Translations under genes and position numbers: made by a program
NCBI GenBank assembly: GCA_038045445.1
Contig: JBBSYC010000004.1
Span: 1-35,807 of the forward strand
Reading direction: 5' to 3'
DNA: 35,807 nucleotides
Source: SICU01 sp038045445
GTDB taxonomy: Archaea > Nanobdellota > Nanobdellia > Pacearchaeales > GW2011-AR1
Notes under the pieces: generated by a model
What the model saw: only the letters and a program-made list of their open reading frames with translations
What the model was told of the DNA's origin: nothing
The model's database searches: none
Shown here: positions 1 to 7,223 of the stretch, in pieces
How positions within the stretch are numbered: position 1 is the first letter of the stretch
How the letters are laid out: each line of letters starts with the position of its first letter

Positions 1-1
1 A

Positions 2-145
2 TTACATAGAAATAACGTTCAAGATAGGGGTGCAATAATTTCGGGATACTACATTGCAGAAAGAACTGAGCAAAGTTTAAATACTCTCAATTTTGATTTA
101 TCACGTAGAATTAAATCAGATGTTTACGCGGTTGCTAACGCTTAA
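2..145 (+). CDS. C-terminal end of an unrecognised upstream gene (5' partial)
   Basis: A reading frame with no start in the window runs 47 codons to a TAA at 143-145. An open frame of this length in such AT-rich DNA, with a balanced residue mix (ending SDVYAVANA), looks like the tail of a real gene. I do not recognise the family. The putative TATA box of the ribosomal operon (76-83) lies inside this frame, so either the frame is chance or the operon promoter is embedded in the upstream gene. Confidence 0.35.
   Translation, partial: LHRNNVQDRGAIISGYYIAERTEQSLNTLNFDLSRRIKSDVYAVANA
76..83 (+). promoter_or_regulatory. Putative TATA box of the ribosomal protein operon
   Basis: TTTAAATA matches the archaeal TATA consensus and the boxes seen elsewhere in the window. 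Transcription should start about 29 bases from its 5' edge, near 105, leaving a leader of about 80 bases before uL3. That is unusual here, where most first genes look leaderless. The leader contains GCGGTTGCTAACGC (128-141), which can form a short imperfect hairpin. Confidence 0.4.
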
Positions 146-183
146 ACGTCATCGGAAGAGTTGCGCCATAAAAAATATGGAAT

Positions 184-1110
184 ATGAAAATATCAAGACC
201 AAGATACGGAAGCCTGCAGTTTTGGCCGCGTAAGCGCGCTGAACGATTTTTACCTAGTGTTAACTGGAGTGCTGTACAGGGAGAGGGATTCTTAGGATTT
301 ATAGCTTATAAGGTAGGAATGGCTACTGCTATTGTAAAAGATTCTACTCCTAAATCAATGACTCTTGGAAAAAAACTTGCGGTACCCGTTACTTTCCTTG
401 AAATCCCTCCTATGAAAATATATTCAGTAAGGTTCTACAAAAATGACAAAGTAATTACTGAAGTTGTTGTCTCTAAAGACAAAGAGCTTAAAAGAATAGT
501 GAAGGTGACTAAAAATAATTTCAAAAATTTAGATGATATAAAAGATTTTGATGATATTAGAGTCATTATTTATTCTGTTGTTAAAGATTCCGGAATAAAA
601 AAGACTCCTGACATGGCTGAAATTGGCGTTGGTGGAAAAGATAAACTAAACTTTGTTAAGAATTATGTTGGAAAAGAAATTTCCCTTGAATCTATGAAAC
701 TTGAGCTTTATGATGTCCGTGGACTGACTAAAGGAAAGGGTCTTTCTGGGCCTGTTGCTCGTTTTGGAATTAGTCTTAAACAACATAAGTCTGAAAAAGG
801 AGTTCGCAAACCTGGAAGCCTTGGACCTTGGCATCCTGCAAGAGTAATATTTAGGGTTCCTTTGTCTGGACAGTTTGGAATGTTCTCGAGACCACATTAT
901 AATTTGAAAGTTTTGGGGTCAAGTAACACTCTTAAAGACAAGATTCAGTTAAAACCCTTTAAAAATTATGGAAATATTAAAACAAATTATCTTGTTTTAC
1001 ATGGGAGCGTTCAAGGTCCTGCTAAAAGACAGGTTCTGTTGACTGCTCCGTTGAGGCCCAGCTTGAAACAAACTAGAAAGAAATTTGAAATGCTGGAGGT
1101 TCAAATATGA
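184..1110 (+). CDS. rpl3: Large ribosomal subunit protein uL3
   Basis: uL3 binds 23S rRNA near the peptidyl-transferase centre and the factor-binding site. The 308-residue product opens with the SRPRYGSLQFWPRKRAER segment of archaeal/eukaryotic L3 and carries the family core around residues 180-240 (RGLTKGKGLSGPVARFGI, then GSLGPWHPARVIFRVP and GQFGMFSRPHYN). It is slightly shorter than many archaeal L3 proteins (about 330-350). It is the first gene of the ribosomal superoperon, and its TGA overlaps the uL4 ATG by four bases. The ATG at 184 keeps the conserved N-terminus almost complete, so this start is well supported. Confidence 0.97.
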   Translation: MKISRPRYGSLQFWPRKRAERFLPSVNWSAVQGEGFLGFIAYKVGMATAIVKDSTPKSMTLGKKLAVPVTFLEIPPMKIYSVRFYKNDKVITEVVVSKDKELKRIVKVTKNNFKNLDDIKDFDDIRVIIYSVVKDSGIKKTPDMAEIGVGGKDKLNFVKNYVGKEISLESMKLELYDVRGLTKGKGLSGPVARFGISLKQHKSEKGVRKPGSLGPWHPARVIFRVPLSGQFGMFSRPHYNLKVLGSSNTLKDKIQLKPFKNYGNIKTNYLVLHGSVQGPAKRQVLLTAPLRPSLKQTRKKFEMLEVQI

Positions 1111-1871
1111 AAGCTGTTGTTTATGATATAAATGGGCAGAAGAATTCCGAAATTAGCTTGCCAAATATTTTTGCAACAAGAATAAGAGAAGATATAGTCA
1201 TGAAATATTTTGAATCTGAAAAGACTTTTCACCCTTATGCACCTTCTCGTTTAGCTGGAAGAAGACATTCTGCCTCTGGCACAATAAGTCATAGAAGACA
1301 CGAATGGAAAGGACATTATGGTAAAGGAATTTCACGTGGTCCAAGGAAAGCTATGTGGAGACGAGGAGAACAATTTTATTGGGTTGGAGCGGAAGCCAAC
1401 CAGACTAGAGGGGGAAGAGCGGTTCATACGCCTAAAGTATATTATAGGCCTACTAAGATAAATGAAAAGGAAATTATTATTGCAATGCATTCTGCGATTG
1501 CTTCGACTGCTAAAAAAGAATATGTGACAAAGAGATATGAAAGATTAAACGATTTCACTGGAAATGTTCCTATGATTATTTCAAATGCTAACAACATGAA
1601 GATGAAACAATTAATTGAGTTGTTGAAAAGAATGATTGGAGAGAATTATGCTGTTGCTCTTCAAAAGAAAGAAGTAAGAAAAGGAAAAGGAAAGATGAGA
1701 AACAGAAAATACAAGTCTAACGCAGGATTACTATTTGTTAAATCCAAAGATGAAAAAATATTGCTTAATGGGGTTGATGTGATAAACGCTAGTGAACTAG
1801 AAATTGCAGACTTATACCCTTTAGGAAGACTTACTTTATATACCGAACAAGCGCTCAAGGAGATAAAATAA
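1107..1871 (+). CDS. rpl4: Large ribosomal subunit protein uL4
   Basis: uL4 lines the polypeptide exit tunnel with its extended loop. The 254-residue product shows the archaeal L4 signature: residues 45-110 hold the tunnel loop with HPYAPSRLAGRRHSASGT and GISRGPRKAMWRRG, followed by QTRGGRAVHTPK and a Rossmann-like C-terminal half. The ATG overlaps the uL3 stop (ATGA), and a strong GGAGGT lies about ten bases upstream. Length is close to the archaeal norm (250-265). Confidence 0.97.
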   Translation: MKAVVYDINGQKNSEISLPNIFATRIREDIVMKYFESEKTFHPYAPSRLAGRRHSASGTISHRRHEWKGHYGKGISRGPRKAMWRRGEQFYWVGAEANQTRGGRAVHTPKVYYRPTKINEKEIIIAMHSAIASTAKKEYVTKRYERLNDFTGNVPMIISNANNMKMKQLIELLKRMIGENYAVALQKKEVRKGKGKMRNRKYKSNAGLLFVKSKDEKILLNGVDVINASELEIADLYPLGRLTLYTEQALKEIK

Positions 1872-1872
1872 T

Positions 1873-2112
1873 ATGTTAAAACCAATTACTTCGGAAAAGG
1901 CAGTAAAACTTATAGACTTGGAGAATACTCTTATTTTTGAGACAGATAGACGAGAGAGTAAAGAAACTATAGGAAAGGAAGTTTCTAAGTTGTTTAGTGT
2001 CAAGGTCGAAAAAGTAAGAACGCTGACTAGAGGGAATAAAAAATATGCTTATGTTAAATTATCTAAACAAAATCCGGCAATTGATGTCGCGACCAAGCTG
2101 GGAATGATATAA
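1873..2112 (+). CDS. rpl23: Large ribosomal subunit protein uL23
   Basis: uL23 sits at the tunnel exit and helps dock SRP and the Sec translocon. The 79-residue product has the N-terminal TSEKAVKLI motif and the C-terminal VEKVRTLTRGNKKYAYVKLS strand pair typical of archaeal L23. The ATG follows the uL4 stop after one base, with AAGGAG upstream at about 1857-1862. The stop TAA shares its last base with the uL2 ATG, suggesting tight translational coupling. Confidence 0.96.
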   Translation: MLKPITSEKAVKLIDLENTLIFETDRRESKETIGKEVSKLFSVKVEKVRTLTRGNKKYAYVKLSKQNPAIDVATKLGMI

Positions 2113-2813
2113 TGGGTAAAAGAATAATCTCTCAAGCAAGAGGTAAGGGAAGCTTATCCTATCAAGCTAGAAAACAAGCATTCATCTATAGAGTAGGCTA
2201 CCCTATAATCGAGGGAAAAGCTGAAATAATTAAACTTATTCACTCTGCAGCTCATTCTGCTCCTTTGATAAAATTAAAGATTAAAAATACTATATTCTAC
2301 AATGTGGCATTTGAAGGAGCGATTCTTGGAAAAAGTGTTACCCTTGGAGGAATAGACTTTGCTTATGGTAATATTGTTCCTTTGAAAGATATTCCAGTTT
2401 CTTCAAAAATATATAATATTGAATTAAATCCAGGAGATGGTGGAAAAATGATAAGAGCTTCTGGAAGTAGCGCTCAAGTTTACAAAAGATATGATGGTGG
2501 AAAAATAGGCATATTGATGCCAAACAGAAAGGAACTCAAACTCGACAGTGAATGTCGTGCAACGTTAGGTGTCGTTGCAGGAGATGGAAGAAGACAGAAA
2601 CCTATGATGAAGGCAGGAGTGCATCATTATAGAGCTAAGGCGAGAAATAAGTTGTGGCCTAGAGTTTCTGCGGTAAGCACAAACGCCATAGATCACCCAT
2701 TTGGTTCCGGTCGTGGAAAGAGAATCAAATCAAAGACTGCCAAGAGAAATGCACCTCCTGGAAGAAGGGTTGGACATTTGAGCCCTAGAAGAACTGGGAG
2801 GTCTAAGAGGTAA
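2112..2813 (+). CDS. rpl2: Large ribosomal subunit protein uL2
   Basis: uL2 is a primary 23S rRNA-binding protein needed for subunit association and peptidyl-transferase activity. The 233-residue product begins GKRIISQARGKGSLSY, has the OB-fold and SH3-like middle (LNPGDGGKMIRASGSSAQV), and ends with the KLWPRVSAVSTNAIDHPFG segment and NAPPGRRVGHLSPRRTGR tail. The histidine of the DHPFG motif near the catalytic centre is present. The C-terminal basic loop after HPFG is shortened relative to common archaeal L2 (about 240 residues). Confidence 0.97.
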   Translation: MGKRIISQARGKGSLSYQARKQAFIYRVGYPIIEGKAEIIKLIHSAAHSAPLIKLKIKNTIFYNVAFEGAILGKSVTLGGIDFAYGNIVPLKDIPVSSKIYNIELNPGDGGKMIRASGSSAQVYKRYDGGKIGILMPNRKELKLDSECRATLGVVAGDGRRQKPMMKAGVHHYRAKARNKLWPRVSAVSTNAIDHPFGSGRGKRIKSKTAKRNAPPGRRVGHLSPRRTGRSKR

Positions 2814-2815
2814 AA

Positions 2816-3220
2816 ATGGCTAAAGAAGTTGTAATAAAAATGCGTGAAAGGAAATTCTGCGGACTTGGTCTTGAAGATCTTAAGCAGATGTCTTTGAAAG
2901 ACCTTTCAAATTATATTCCCTCTAGAAGCAGAAGGTCTGTTTTAAGACACCCAGAAATCATAGAGAAATTCATTAAATCTGCAGAAGATAAGTTGTCTAG
3001 GAAAAAGAAAATAAGAACTCACTTAAGAGATTTGATAATTGTTCCTAAAATGGTTGGAATGAATATTCAAGTTTACAGTGGAAAGAGCTTTGATGATGTG
3101 ACAATAGAGGTTGAAATGATAGGCCATAGACTCGGAGAATTTGCATTAACTAGACAAAAAGTGAATCACTCTGCAGCTGGAATAGGAGCAACTAGAGGTT
3201 CAAAGGCGGCTAAGAAGTAA
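2816..3220 (+). CDS. rps19: Small ribosomal subunit protein uS19
   Basis: uS19 forms part of the small-subunit head near the A-site finger. The 134-residue product has an archaeal/eukaryotic N-terminal extension (RERKFCGLGLEDLKQMSL), the basic motif KKKIRTHLRDLIIVPKMVG, and the C-terminal GHRLGEFALTRQKVNHSAAG signature. It begins two bases after uL2, with GGGAGGTCTAAGAGG just upstream, and is followed closely by uL22. Confidence 0.97.
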   Translation: MAKEVVIKMRERKFCGLGLEDLKQMSLKDLSNYIPSRSRRSVLRHPEIIEKFIKSAEDKLSRKKKIRTHLRDLIIVPKMVGMNIQVYSGKSFDDVTIEVEMIGHRLGEFALTRQKVNHSAAGIGATRGSKAAKK

Positions 3221-3221
3221 A

Positions 3222-3746
3222 ATGGAAGAGAAAAAAAATAATGAGATAAAACAAGAGCATAATCATCCTCATAGTCATGACTCTAATCAAGAACATAAAC
3301 ATGAAGAGAAAAAAGAAATTAAAAAAGAAGAGATTAAGACTAAACCTAAGATTAAAAAAGATTTTGCGATTGCAAATGCTCCAGGAGTACATATCTCAAA
3401 GAGACATGGTATGTATCTATGTTCATTTATTAGGGGAAAGAAAATTGATTCTGCAATAGAAGATCTTGAAAGTGTAATCCTCTTAAAGAAAGCAGTTCCT
3501 TTTAAAGGAGAAATTCCTCATCGCAAAGGAGATATTATGTCTGGAAGATACCCTGTTGCTGCTGCGAAGATATTCATACCCTTACTTAAAAACCTAAAGG
3601 GAGCTGTGCTGTACAATGGAATGGATATTACTACAACTAGAATATTCTCTGCATATACCAATTTTGCTTCAAGACCTCAAAGAAGGGGCGGAATGAAAGG
3701 AAAGAGAGCTAGCGTTACTGTTGAGGCGAGGGAGGTAAAGAAATAA
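3222..3746 (+). CDS. rpl22: Large ribosomal subunit protein uL22 with a His-rich N-terminal extension
   Basis: uL22 contributes a beta-hairpin to the exit tunnel. The family core starts near residue 47 (FAIANAPGVHISKRHGMYLC) and includes FKGEIPHRKGDIMSGRYPVAA and the tunnel hairpin ending in SRPQRRGGMKGKRASVTVEA. The first roughly 45 residues are an added low-complexity tail rich in Lys and Glu, with histidines at 13, 15, 17, 19, 25 and 27. Such a tail is not part of the usual core and could bind metal or RNA. The start follows the uS19 stop by one base, and no better internal ATG exists before the core. Confidence 0.95.
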   Translation: MEEKKNNEIKQEHNHPHSHDSNQEHKHEEKKEIKKEEIKTKPKIKKDFAIANAPGVHISKRHGMYLCSFIRGKKIDSAIEDLESVILLKKAVPFKGEIPHRKGDIMSGRYPVAAAKIFIPLLKNLKGAVLYNGMDITTTRIFSAYTNFASRPQRRGGMKGKRASVTVEAREVKK

Positions 3747-3747
3747 A

Positions 3748-4431
3748 ATGGAAGAGAAAAAATTTGTTAAGTTTAAGCAGGATGAACTTGGAATAAAAGA
3801 GTATGTAAAAAATTCTTTAGGAAAGGGAAGAATAAGTGATGTTGCTATAGAATATACTCCTGTTGGAGAGAAGATAATTATTGCGACAAATAGGCCTGGA
3901 TTAGTTATAGGCAAGAGAGGGGAAAAAATAGAAGAACTTACAACTGTGCTCAGAAAAAGATTTAATCTTGACAATCCCCATATAGATATAAAAGAAATTT
4001 CAAATGAAGCTCTTGATGCCCAGCTTGTTGCTGACTCAATAGCTATACAACTCGAACGCAAGGGTTCTCTAAAGTTTAAGATAATTGCTTACAAGGCTCT
4101 TGATAGCATAATGAAGGCAGGGGCCCTTGGAACTGAATTGGCTCTTTCGGGAAAGCTTCCTAGCGAAAGAGCTAAGACGTGGAGATTTGCTCAAGGATAT
4201 TTAAAGAAAACTGGAGACCCTTCGAAAGTTGTAAATAAGGCCATCGCTCAGGCTAGAACTCAAATGGGAGTCATTGGAATAAAAGTAAAAATATTACCTC
4301 CAGATGCACATATACATGATCAGATTAAGATAAATGATTCTGTACTTCAGGCTATAAACAGAAATAAAATTGAAGAAGCTGAAAAACAACAAGTTAAGAA
4401 GAAACCTAAAAAGAAAGGAGACAACAATTAA
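3748..4431 (+). CDS. rps3: Small ribosomal subunit protein uS3
   Basis: uS3 sits at the mRNA entry channel. The 227-residue product has an N-terminal type II KH domain with its GxxG loop in NRPGLVIGKRGEKIEEL (about residues 49-65), then the C-terminal S3 domain with GTELALSGKLPSERAKTWRF and MGVIGIKVKILPPDAHIHD. A lysine-rich tail ends the protein. The stop TAA shares one base with the uL29 ATG, and AAAGGAG precedes that start. Confidence 0.97.
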   Translation: MEEKKFVKFKQDELGIKEYVKNSLGKGRISDVAIEYTPVGEKIIIATNRPGLVIGKRGEKIEELTTVLRKRFNLDNPHIDIKEISNEALDAQLVADSIAIQLERKGSLKFKIIAYKALDSIMKAGALGTELALSGKLPSERAKTWRFAQGYLKKTGDPSKVVNKAIAQARTQMGVIGIKVKILPPDAHIHDQIKINDSVLQAINRNKIEEAEKQQVKKKPKKKGDNN

Positions 4432-4628
4432 TGGCATTTCTGAAGGCTAAGGATGCTTCTAAAATGGATTCTAAATCAAGACTGGATAGACTTAAGGAGC
4501 TTGAAATGGAACTCATGAAGTCATATGCAGGAACTCAAAAATCCACTGGCAAAACCAAAGAGATTAAAAGGGCTATTGCTCGCATAAAAACATTCAATGC
4601 AGTTAAATCTGCGGAGAAAAGAAAATAA
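4431..4628 (+). CDS. rpl29: Large ribosomal subunit protein uL29
   Basis: uL29 is a small two-helix protein beside the tunnel exit. The 65-residue product has the pattern LDRLKELEMELMKSYAG followed by the basic second helix TKEIKRAIARIKTFNAVKS, matching archaeal L29 in length and order. It follows uS3 with a one-base overlap and is followed by the eIF1 gene after two bases, the standard archaeal order. Confidence 0.95.
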   Translation: MAFLKAKDASKMDSKSRLDRLKELEMELMKSYAGTQKSTGKTKEIKRAIARIKTFNAVKSAEKRK

Positions 4629-4630
4629 AT

Positions 4631-4930
4631 ATGGAAATAGACCCAAGAACAGGATTACCGGTAACAACGATTGCATGGGAAGACCTGGCCAAGGGTCAGC
4701 AGAAGATAAAGATAGCGACTGAGAAACGTCGTTATGGCAAGATAATCACTCTTGTCTCTGGCTTTGATAAAGGCATTGACCTTAAGGCAACCGCTAAGTC
4801 TTTAAAAGAAGGACTTGCATGTGGGGGCACAATAAAGGATCAAATAATAGAACTTCAAGGAGACCATAAAAGACAGGTCAGAGGAGTCTTGATAAAAATA
4901 GGATTCTCTGACGATTCGATAGAAGATTAA
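4631..4930 (+). CDS. Translation initiation factor aIF1 (SUI1 family)
   Basis: aIF1 binds the small-subunit P site and enforces start-codon selection. The 99-residue product has the SUI1 fold signature: RRYGKIITLVSGFDKGID, then LKEGLACGGTIKDQIIELQGDHKRQV with the conserved CGGT, and a final ILIKIGF-like strand. Archaeal superoperons commonly place this gene between uL29 and the RNase P subunit Rnp1. Here uS17 follows at once, so no Rnp1 gene lies between. Start ATG is two bases after the uL29 stop. Confidence 0.95.
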   Translation: MEIDPRTGLPVTTIAWEDLAKGQQKIKIATEKRRYGKIITLVSGFDKGIDLKATAKSLKEGLACGGTIKDQIIELQGDHKRQVRGVLIKIGFSDDSIED

Positions 4931-4931
4931 A

Positions 4932-5243
4932 ATGAATGACACAAAAAATAATAACATGAAAAATGAAATAGCATCTGTAGTTGGAACTAGGGGTAGAACA
5001 TTTGATGGAACGGTTATAAAGAAATTCGACAGAAGGGCAGTTGTCGAATTTGATAGAACGGTAAAGGTTCCAAAATATGAAAGATTTATGAGAAAGAGGA
5101 CTAGAATACATTCGAGAATTCCAGATGGAATTCAGGTCAATGTTGGAGATTATGTAAAAGTTAGAGAGTGCAGACCCCTTAGCAAAATGATTCATTCTGT
5201 AATAGTCCAAATTATAAAAGAGTCCAAGGAGAAAACCAAATGA
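4932..5243 (+). CDS. rps17: Small ribosomal subunit protein uS17
   Basis: uS17 is an OB-fold 16S rRNA-binding assembly protein. The 103-residue product carries GRTFDGTVIKKFDRRAVVEFDRTVKVPKYERF split across its strands, followed by RKRTRIHSRIPDGIQVNVGDYVKVRECRPLSK, the S17 hallmark. The first nine residues precede a second possible ATG at residue 9, so the exact start could be 24 bases downstream. The stop overlaps uL14 (ATGA). Confidence 0.95.
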   Translation: MNDTKNNNMKNEIASVVGTRGRTFDGTVIKKFDRRAVVEFDRTVKVPKYERFMRKRTRIHSRIPDGIQVNVGDYVKVRECRPLSKMIHSVIVQIIKESKEKTK

Positions 5244-5641
5244 AAGCTCTGTCTGCAAGACCTACAAGAGGGTTGAATATTGGAAGCGTGGTTTTAGCGA
5301 GCGATAATAGTGGTGCTAGGCTTGTCAGGATAGTTGGAGTTAAGAAAGGAAAATCTTCTAAAGGTACTCAACAGTATGTAAAAATTGCAGATTATGTTAA
5401 GGTCTCTGTTAGGGCAGGAAAACCTGAAATGAAGGGTCAGGTTTTCGACGCAATAGTTATCCGTCAAAAAAAAGCATATAAAAGAAATACTGGGGAGAGA
5501 GTAACATTTGAAGATAATGCTGTTGCTTTGCTTAAAGATGAAAAGGGAAATCCAAAAGGAACTTTCATTAAGGGACCAATAGCAAAAGAAGTTTTTGAAA
5601 GGTGGAAAGCGGTTGCTAAAATTGCTCAATTTGTATTATGA
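5240..5641 (+). CDS. rpl14: Large ribosomal subunit protein uL14
   Basis: uL14 lies at the intersubunit face and contacts the site where initiation factors (aIF6) bind. The 133-residue product matches archaeal L14: GLNIGSVVLASDNSGARLVRIVGV, the RAGKPEMKGQVFDAIVIRQKK stretch, and the end motif TFIKGPIAKEVFERW. It overlaps uS17 by four bases with AAGGAG upstream, and overlaps uL24 by four bases at its 3' end. Confidence 0.97.
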   Translation: MKALSARPTRGLNIGSVVLASDNSGARLVRIVGVKKGKSSKGTQQYVKIADYVKVSVRAGKPEMKGQVFDAIVIRQKKAYKRNTGERVTFEDNAVALLKDEKGNPKGTFIKGPIAKEVFERWKAVAKIAQFVL

Positions 5642-6063
5642 AATCTAAATTCTCAACGAGCTGGAAGGCAAGTAAGCAGTCTAGAAAACAGCGCAAATAT
5701 AGGCATGAAGCTCCTCTACATGTAAGGCATAAGTTTTTAAGTGCACCTTTATCAAAGGAACTACGCAAAAAATATGGAATGCGTAGTCTACCCGTAAGAA
5801 CTGGAGATGAAGTGAATATAATGCGGGGAACATTCGCTTCAAGTAAGGCTAAGGTCCTTAAGGTCAATTCTAACAAGGGGAGAATAACTCTTGACGGAAT
5901 CACAAGGAAAAAAGCCGATGGAACAAAATTAAATGTATATTTCGACCCAAGTAAATTACAAATAATTGCGTTGAAGCTCGATGATTCGAGGCGCATTTCA
6001 AAAAAGAGCGCTGTCGAGTCAAAGAAATCTGAGGAAAAAAACAATGCATCAGACAAGAAGTGA
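5638..6063 (+). CDS. rpl24: Large ribosomal subunit protein uL24
   Basis: uL24 is a KOW-domain assembly initiator near the tunnel exit. The 141-residue product starts with the archaeal/eukaryotic extension KFSTSWKASKQSRKQRKYRHEAPLHVRHKF, then shows the KOW motif in RTGDEVNIMRGTFASSKAKV (about residues 54-73) and ITRKKADGTKLNVYFDPSKL. The last 25 residues are a charged low-complexity tail. The gene overlaps eS4 by 20 bases at its 3' end, so that tail shares DNA with the eS4 start. Confidence 0.96.
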   Translation: MKSKFSTSWKASKQSRKQRKYRHEAPLHVRHKFLSAPLSKELRKKYGMRSLPVRTGDEVNIMRGTFASSKAKVLKVNSNKGRITLDGITRKKADGTKLNVYFDPSKLQIIALKLDDSRRISKKSAVESKKSEEKNNASDKK

Positions 6064-6661
6064 AATCATACGAAAATTACCACTACCAAGAAAGGGAACA
6101 AAATATGTAGCTGTAGCTTCAAGAAGCAATTCTAAAAGTATTCCCGTAGTTGTTGCAGTAAGGGACTTGCTCAAACTTGCATCTACTAGCAAAGAAGTAA
6201 AGTCAATGATTCATAATAAGTTGATTAAAATAAATGGCAAACCTGCAAAAGACATTAACGACCCAATAAATCTTTTCTCAATCATTGAAGCGGATAAAAA
6301 CTATATTTTAACACTTATGAAGACTGGAAGATTTTCACTTGAAGAAACTAAGGACAAAGACAGAAAATTAAAAATTATTGGGAAGAGAAAAGTAAAGGGT
6401 GGAGTCTTGCAATATTCTTTGCATGATGGTACTAGCTTGGTATCTGAACAGATTTTTCCTGTAGGGGAGACATTAATTCTTAGTAAAGAAAATAAAATAG
6501 TGAAACATCTTGCTTTTGAAAAAGGGAAAGAGGTATTTATTTTATCAGGAAGCAATATTGGAAAAGTAGGAAAAATTAGGGAATTAATAGGGAATAGCTT
6601 AACTGTTAAATTTGATGAAGGTAATGTCATGCTCAACAAAGGACAGGTTATTTTAATATGA
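6044..6661 (+). CDS. rps4e: Small ribosomal subunit protein eS4
   Basis: eS4 is an archaeal/eukaryotic small-subunit protein with S4-type, central and KOW domains. From the ATG at 6044 the product is 205 residues: KLPLPRKGTKYVAVASRS near the N-terminus, SIPVVVAVRDLLKLASTSKEVKSM, an S4-like LIKINGKPAKDI segment, and a C-terminal KOW domain (GSNIGKVGKIREL). I chose 6044 over an upstream in-frame ATG at 5981 because the conserved part begins here and GAGG lies about ten bases upstream. At 205 residues it is shorter than typical archaeal eS4 (about 235-245), with a trimmed N-terminus. Confidence 0.94.
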   Translation: MHQTRSEIIRKLPLPRKGTKYVAVASRSNSKSIPVVVAVRDLLKLASTSKEVKSMIHNKLIKINGKPAKDINDPINLFSIIEADKNYILTLMKTGRFSLEETKDKDRKLKIIGKRKVKGGVLQYSLHDGTSLVSEQIFPVGETLILSKENKIVKHLAFEKGKEVFILSGSNIGKVGKIRELIGNSLTVKFDEGNVMLNKGQVILI

Positions 6662-7167
6662 GTAACATCATGAGAATTCCAAAGATTTCTAGAGTAGTTT
6701 TAAGTGCTGGAGCTGTGGATAAAGATTTGGAGAAGGCTAAAAAATTAATTGAAACTATTTCTGAAAAAAAAGCTCAAATAACCCTTTCTGGTCCAAGAGC
6801 AAGAATTCCCGCATTTGGAGTTAAACCTAAAATGGAATTAGGAACAAATGTTACATTGAGAAATCAAGAGGCTATTGAAATGCTTAGAAAATTACTTGGA
6901 GCAATAGATAATAGGCTTAAAGTTAAACAGATAGATAAAAACAATTTCTCATTTGGAATACCTGAATATATTAACATCCCGGGAGTGAAGTATATGAGGG
7001 ACATAGGAATCAGAGGGTTTAATGTTACAGTTGTTTTTGAAAGGCCTGGAATCAGAGTTAAAAAGAGAAAAATGAAGAAGGGGACAATTCCTAAAAAACA
7101 GCACGTCTCCCCTGAAGAAATAATTGAGTATATGAAGGAAACATTTAATACGGAGGTTGTAGAATGA
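6658..7167 (+). CDS. rpl5: Large ribosomal subunit protein uL5
   Basis: uL5 binds 5S rRNA and contacts the P-site tRNA. The 169-residue product has the L5 core: ITLSGPRARIPAFGVKPKMELG, VTLRNQEAIEMLRKLL, FGIPEYINIPGVKYMRDIGI and FNVTVVFERPG, then a basic tail. The ATG overlaps the eS4 stop (ATGA). Met5 (MRIPKI) is an alternative start twelve bases further in. The stop overlaps a tiny 19-codon frame that bridges to uS14. Confidence 0.96.
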   Translation: MSNIMRIPKISRVVLSAGAVDKDLEKAKKLIETISEKKAQITLSGPRARIPAFGVKPKMELGTNVTLRNQEAIEMLRKLLGAIDNRLKVKQIDKNNFSFGIPEYINIPGVKYMRDIGIRGFNVTVVFERPGIRVKKRKMKKGTIPKKQHVSPEEIIEYMKETFNTEVVE

Positions 7168-7223
7168 AAATCTCTAATTTTCAATTATTAAATTTCCATT
7201 CAGATGGGGGAAATTTAACATGA
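7164..7223 (+). CDS. Possible 19-residue mini-ORF bridging uL5 and uS14
   Basis: The gap between uL5 and uS14 is spanned by a complete frame, ATG at 7164 to TGA at 7223, that overlaps both neighbours by four bases (ATGA at each end). A GGAGG (7152-7156) sits seven bases before its ATG. The 19-residue product is not recognisable. It might be a coupling minigene that carries ribosomes across the only sizeable gap in this part of the operon, or a chance frame. No conservation data are available to me. Confidence 0.35.
   Translation: MKISNFQLLNFHSDGGNLT

Noticed and set aside
3277..3459. Alternative-frame open reading frame in uL22
   Set aside because: It is a Lys/Leu-rich low-complexity shadow of the repetitive uL22 extension.
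5981..6043. Longer N-terminus for eS4
   Set aside because: The added residues overlap uL24 in another frame and do not resemble the eS4 N-terminus; the ATG at 6044 has an upstream GAGG.
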